This document shows, piece by piece, positions 59,754 to 64,000 of a DNA stretch of 64,000 nt. Source of the stretch: Pectobacterium zantedeschiae (GTDB lineage Bacteria; Pseudomonadota; Gammaproteobacteria; Enterobacterales; Enterobacteriaceae); NCBI RefSeq assembly GCF_004137795.1, contig NZ_NWTM01000001.1:3134035-3198034 (forward strand). The letters are read 5' to 3'. The notes under the pieces were generated by a model that was given only the letters and a program-made list of their open reading frames with translations, searched no databases and was not told the origin of the DNA. Position 1 is the stretch's first letter. Each line of letters opens with the position of its first letter. The translations under genes and the position numbers were made by a program.

Positions 59754-61124
59754 ATGAAAAAAACGTCATTATTATTTAGTGCACTGGCAATGAGTATAGG
59801 TTTGACCCTGTCCACGCTTCCCGCAGCAAATGCTGCTCTGCCTGCCGTGGTTCAAGGGCAACAGACGCCAAGCCTGGCCCCGATGCTGGAAAAAGTCTTG
59901 CCAGCCGTCGTCAGCGTGCATGTTGAAGGTACACAGGTACAGCGTCAGCGCGTACCGGAAGAGTTCAAATTCTTCTTTGGCCCGAACTTCCCGACGGACA
60001 AACAAAATTCTCGTCCGTTTGAAGGGCTGGGATCCGGCGTGATTATTGATGCTGCAAAAGGTTATGTGCTCACCAACAATCACGTTATCAATAACGCCGA
60101 CAAAATCCGCGTCCAGCTTAATGACGGACGTGAATATGATGCGAAGCTGATCGGCCGCGACGAGCAGACCGATATTGCTCTGTTACAGTTGAATGACGCC
60201 AAAAATCTGGTCGCAGTGAAAATGGCGGATTCCGATCAGTTGCGTGTCGGTGATTTTGCCGTTGCCGTTGGTAACCCGTTCGGTCTCGGCCAAACGGCAA
60301 CATCCGGCATTATCTCGGCACTGGGACGTAGTGGCCTTAATCTTGAAGGGCTGGAAAACTTCATCCAGACCGATGCTTCTATCAACCGTGGTAACTCAGG
60401 CGGTGCGCTGGTTAACCTCAACGGCGAACTGATCGGTATCAACACGGCGATTCTGGCTCCGGGCGGTGGGAACATCGGCATTGGTTTCGCCATCCCTAGC
60501 AATATGGCCCAGAATCTGGCGCAGCAATTGGTTGAGTTTGGCGAGGTCAAACGCGGGCTGCTGGGGATTAAAGGCAGCGAGATGACGTCTGAGATGGCGA
60601 AAGCCTTTAAAGTCGACGCACAGCGCGGTGCCTTCGTCAGCGAAGTCTTACCGAAATCGGCCGCAGCCAAAGCCGGTATCAAGGCGGGTGACGTGTTGAC
60701 GACGCTGGACGGTAAACCGATCAGCAGCTTTGCAGAACTGCGAGCCAAAGTCGGCACCACCGCGCCGGGCAAGACGGTAAAAATCGGCCTGCTGCGTGAT
60801 GGTAAACAGCAAGAGGTTTCTGTCGTGTTGGATAACAGCTCCTCCGCATCGACCAGCGCCGAAACGCTTTCACCGTCATTGCAGGGTGCATCTTTGACCA
60901 ATGGTCAACTGAAAGATGGCAGCAAAGGCGTGCAGATTGATAACGTCGCTAAGGACACGCCTGCTGCGCAGGTTGGTCTGCAAAAAGGCGATATCATTAT
61001 CGGCGTAAACCGCGAACGTATTGAAAATATCACGCAACTGCGCAAACTGCTGGAAGCGAAACCTTCCGTTCTGGCGTTGAACATCGTCCGTGGCGAAGAA
61101 ACGATCTATCTGCTGCTACGTTAA
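59754..61124 (+). CDS. degQ: Periplasmic serine protease DegQ
   Basis: 456 residues from the ATG at 59754 (MKKTSLLFSALAMS), with GAGAG upstream; the longer frame is leader only. HtrA-family protease and chaperone. Signal peptide to about residue 26 (ANA/AL). Catalytic triad: His in LTNNHVINNAD, Asp in EQTDIALLQL, Ser in NRGNSGGALV. Two PDZ domains (about 260-350 and 365-455). No long Q-linker, and it sits beside degS, so DegQ rather than DegP. Confidence 0.93.
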   Translation: MKKTSLLFSALAMSIGLTLSTLPAANAALPAVVQGQQTPSLAPMLEKVLPAVVSVHVEGTQVQRQRVPEEFKFFFGPNFPTDKQNSRPFEGLGSGVIIDAAKGYVLTNNHVINNADKIRVQLNDGREYDAKLIGRDEQTDIALLQLNDAKNLVAVKMADSDQLRVGDFAVAVGNPFGLGQTATSGIISALGRSGLNLEGLENFIQTDASINRGNSGGALVNLNGELIGINTAILAPGGGNIGIGFAIPSNMAQNLAQQLVEFGEVKRGLLGIKGSEMTSEMAKAFKVDAQRGAFVSEVLPKSAAAKAGIKAGDVLTTLDGKPISSFAELRAKVGTTAPGKTVKIGLLRDGKQQEVSVVLDNSSSASTSAETLSPSLQGASLTNGQLKDGSKGVQIDNVAKDTPAAQVGLQKGDIIIGVNRERIENITQLRKLLEAKPSVLALNIVRGEETIYLLLR

Positions 61125-61166
61125 TTGCTTGTCGTCTTTTACGACAGCCTAACCGGCCAGAAAATC

Positions 61167-61213
61167 GCTGATGTTAAAAAATTTCCGGGAGAAATTTTTA
61201 ACGTTGTATCAGC
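61167..61213. repeat. Long inverted repeat between degQ and degS
   Basis: GCTGAT (61167-61172) and ATCAGC (61208-61213) flank GTTAAAAAATTT / AAATTTTTAAC arms around CCGGGAG. It may be the degQ terminator (T-run in the right arm, about 45-75 bases past the stop) or a palindromic repeat. Confidence 0.5.
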
Positions 61214-61250
61214 AACAGCCCGTAAGGATGGCGCCAGGGATGGCATGCCA

Positions 61251-61283
61251 TAAAAAATCGGACACCGATCCATGCGGTGTCCG
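61251..61283 (-). terminator. Leftward terminator-like hairpin upstream of degS
   Basis: CGGACACCG (61259-61267) and CGGTGTCCG (61275-61283) form a perfect 9-bp stem, loop ATCCATG; on the minus strand it is followed by TTTTTT. No minus-strand gene lies upstream in this gap. Confidence 0.55.
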
Positions 61284-61338
61284 AACTTCTCGTGATATCC
61301 TTCCCCCCATCTCCCTTTTTCCACAGTAAATCACGGCC

Positions 61339-62436
61339 ATGCTTGCTAAGTTATTACGTTCAGCGCTATTTGGTGCCCTCGTTGCCGGTATTATTCTGGC
61401 CGTACTGCCGTTTATCGGATCTGGCATGTCGTTTCTGAAAAGCAATGACAGGAGTGCTGATGGCTCGCCCGTCAGTTACCATCAGGGCGTAAACCGTGCG
61501 GCTCCTGCTGTGGTTAACATTTACAACCGGGTTGCTAATCAAGAAAAACCCAGTGAAGTCGCTATTCACCCTCTGGGTTCTGGCGTCATCATGAATGACA
61601 AAGGGTATATTTTAACCAACAAGCATGTGATTAATAACGTGCAGCAGATTCAGATTGAGCTGTCAGACGGTAGGCTGTATGAAGCCCGCGTCATTGGCTC
61701 TGATTCCCTGACCGATCTGGCGGTGTTACAAATTGATGGCGTCAACTTGCCCGTTATTCCCATGAATCCAGACCGTATGCCGCACGTCGGCGATGTCGTG
61801 ATGGCAATCGGCAATCCTTATAATCTGGGGCAAACCGTTACGCAGGGCGTCATCAGCGCCACCGGCCGCGTCAGCCTCAGCGCGTACGGACAGCAAAGAA
61901 GCCAGGTAGGACGCCAAAACTTGCTGCAAACCGATGCATCCATTAACCACGGCAACTCCGGCGGCGCGCTCGTCAATACGCTCGGTGAACTGGTCGGTAT
62001 TAATACCCTCTCTTTTGATAAAAGTAACAACGGCGAAACACCGGAAGGCATTAGCTTCGCGATTCCCGTGGCGCTGGCTACCAAGGTGATGGGCAAACTC
62101 ATCCGCGATGGTCGTGTAGTACGCGGCTATATTGGCGTCAACGGTGTACAGCTCGAAAACTTTGAGAACAGCACGTCGACCAATAGTCGCGATGCACAGG
62201 GGCGATTAACTGGTATTCTCGTTCAGACTATCGATCCAGGTGGGCCGGCGGATAAAGCGGGTATCCACATTGAAGACGTCATCGTGAGCGTGAACAATAA
62301 ACCTGCCCGCTCAATTATCGAAACCATGGAGCAGGTTTCGGAAATACGCCCCGGCACCGTCATTCCGGTTACCATTGAGCGCGATAACAAGCAAATCACG
62401 CTACAAATGACGATTCAGGAATTTCCCACCCAATAG
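61339..62436 (+). CDS. degS: Inner-membrane sigma-E stress protease DegS
   Basis: 365 residues. Senses unfolded outer-membrane proteins through its PDZ domain and starts cleavage of RseA, freeing sigma-E. N-terminal membrane anchor (about 5-28). Triad: His in LTNKHVINNV, Asp in SLTDLAVLQI, Ser in NHGNSGGALV. One PDZ domain (about 260-355) ending TLQMTIQEFP. Directly after degQ, as in E. coli. Confidence 0.95.
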   Translation: MLAKLLRSALFGALVAGIILAVLPFIGSGMSFLKSNDRSADGSPVSYHQGVNRAAPAVVNIYNRVANQEKPSEVAIHPLGSGVIMNDKGYILTNKHVINNVQQIQIELSDGRLYEARVIGSDSLTDLAVLQIDGVNLPVIPMNPDRMPHVGDVVMAIGNPYNLGQTVTQGVISATGRVSLSAYGQQRSQVGRQNLLQTDASINHGNSGGALVNTLGELVGINTLSFDKSNNGETPEGISFAIPVALATKVMGKLIRDGRVVRGYIGVNGVQLENFENSTSTNSRDAQGRLTGILVQTIDPGGPADKAGIHIEDVIVSVNNKPARSIIETMEQVSEIRPGTVIPVTIERDNKQITLQMTIQEFPTQ

Positions 62437-62543
62437 CGGCATCAGAGGCTAGTTGATAAAACGCTATCGGCAGGTAAACAAGAAACCGGGTGGGAGCCCA
62501 CCCGGCTAACAAACATGATTCTGAAGATAAACAGGCGAAGCGT

Positions 62544-63842
<1,299 letters not shown>

Positions 63843-63886
63843 TCACACTGATACCAGCAGCCGATTCCCCCTCGCACGGGGAATAC

Positions 63887-64000
63887 TTAGAAGCCGTTCA
63901 GTTTACGGTCGCGCTGCCACTCTTCCGGCGTATAAGCCTTGATCGACAATGCATGGATACGGTTATCCGCGATGTACTCCATCAGCGGCGCATAAACAGC
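63887..64000 (-). CDS. ibaG: BolA-family protein IbaG, partial (C-terminal end)
   Basis: Only the last 37 codons and stop are in the window; the start lies beyond position 64000. The reading ends [20 protein letters not shown] then QRDRKLNGF and TAA, matching the E. coli IbaG (YrbA) C-terminus. IbaG is an acid-linked BolA protein that works with monothiol glutaredoxin. Same strand as murA, 80 bases upstream, as in E. coli. Confidence 0.92.
   Translation of the reverse strand, partial: AVYAPLMEYIADNRIHALSIKAYTPEEWQRDRKLNGF

Overview
The window is chromosomal DNA from a gamma-proteobacterium of the order Enterobacterales. Gene order and protein sequence fit the soft-rot genus Pectobacterium or a close relative in Pectobacteriaceae; this is inferred from remembered family sequences, not from a search. 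Most of the window matches the E. coli backbone around parC/parE/tolC and arcB/gltBD/degQS: ftsP-plsC-parC ... mdaB ... parE-yqiA-cpdA-yqiB-nudF, tolC-ygiB-ygiC, ygiD, rnpB, rsmI, lpoA-yraN-diaA-dolP, mtgA-elbB-arcZ-arcB-yhcC, gltBD, sspAB, rplM-rpsI, zapE, zapG, degQ-degS, murA-ibaG. The last gene is cut by the window end.

Between parC and parE lie about 20 kb of mostly accessory genes. (1) 4.9-6.6 kb holds three small leftward genes that look like immunity proteins (SUKH-3-like, helical repeat-like, DUF2314/Imm33-like) with no visible toxin. (2) 6.6-9.3 kb holds a Fur-boxed TonB-dependent receptor of haem/haemoglobin type. (3) 9.6-15.0 kb is a sugar locus: a PRD regulator, separate fructose-family PTS IIA, IIB and IIC proteins, and two class II ketose-phosphate aldolases, but no sugar kinase. 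(4) mdaB is followed by a convergent LysR gene. (5) 16.9-24.8 kb is an A+T-rich leftward island where E. coli has ygiN.

That island is the most interesting part. Seven genes (18337-24771) overlap or nearly touch: a Fre/LuxG-like flavin reductase, an HpaB-type flavin monooxygenase, a Nudix hydrolase, an M24 metallohydrolase, an SbnA/cysteine-synthase-like PLP enzyme, a second class 2 dihydroorotate dehydrogenase and a second orotate phosphoribosyltransferase. The last has Tyr where the enterobacterial enzyme has catalytic-loop His105. A small DMT-family membrane protein and a LOG-type nucleotide phosphoribohydrolase follow on the same strand. This looks like a biosynthetic operon for an unknown small molecule, perhaps a pyrimidine-like or beta-substituted-alanine antimetabolite, with PyrD/PyrE copies acting as suppliers, tailoring enzymes or resistant target copies. 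The product is not known to me.

The right half is mainly housekeeping: cell envelope (lpoA, dolP, mtgA, murA), protein quality control (degQ, degS, sspA, sspB), nitrogen assimilation (gltBD), respiration control (ArcB and the sRNA ArcZ), ribosomal proteins and division factors (zapE, zapG). Extras are a secreted alginate-lyase-family protein between dolP and mtgA, a lone acetoin/diacetyl reductase, a GFA-family protein, and two related inverted-repeat elements (28776-28863 and 59327-59524), one of which supplies the stop codon of yqiB. RNA genes seen are rnpB and arcZ. I saw no tRNA, rRNA, CRISPR array or intact insertion sequence.
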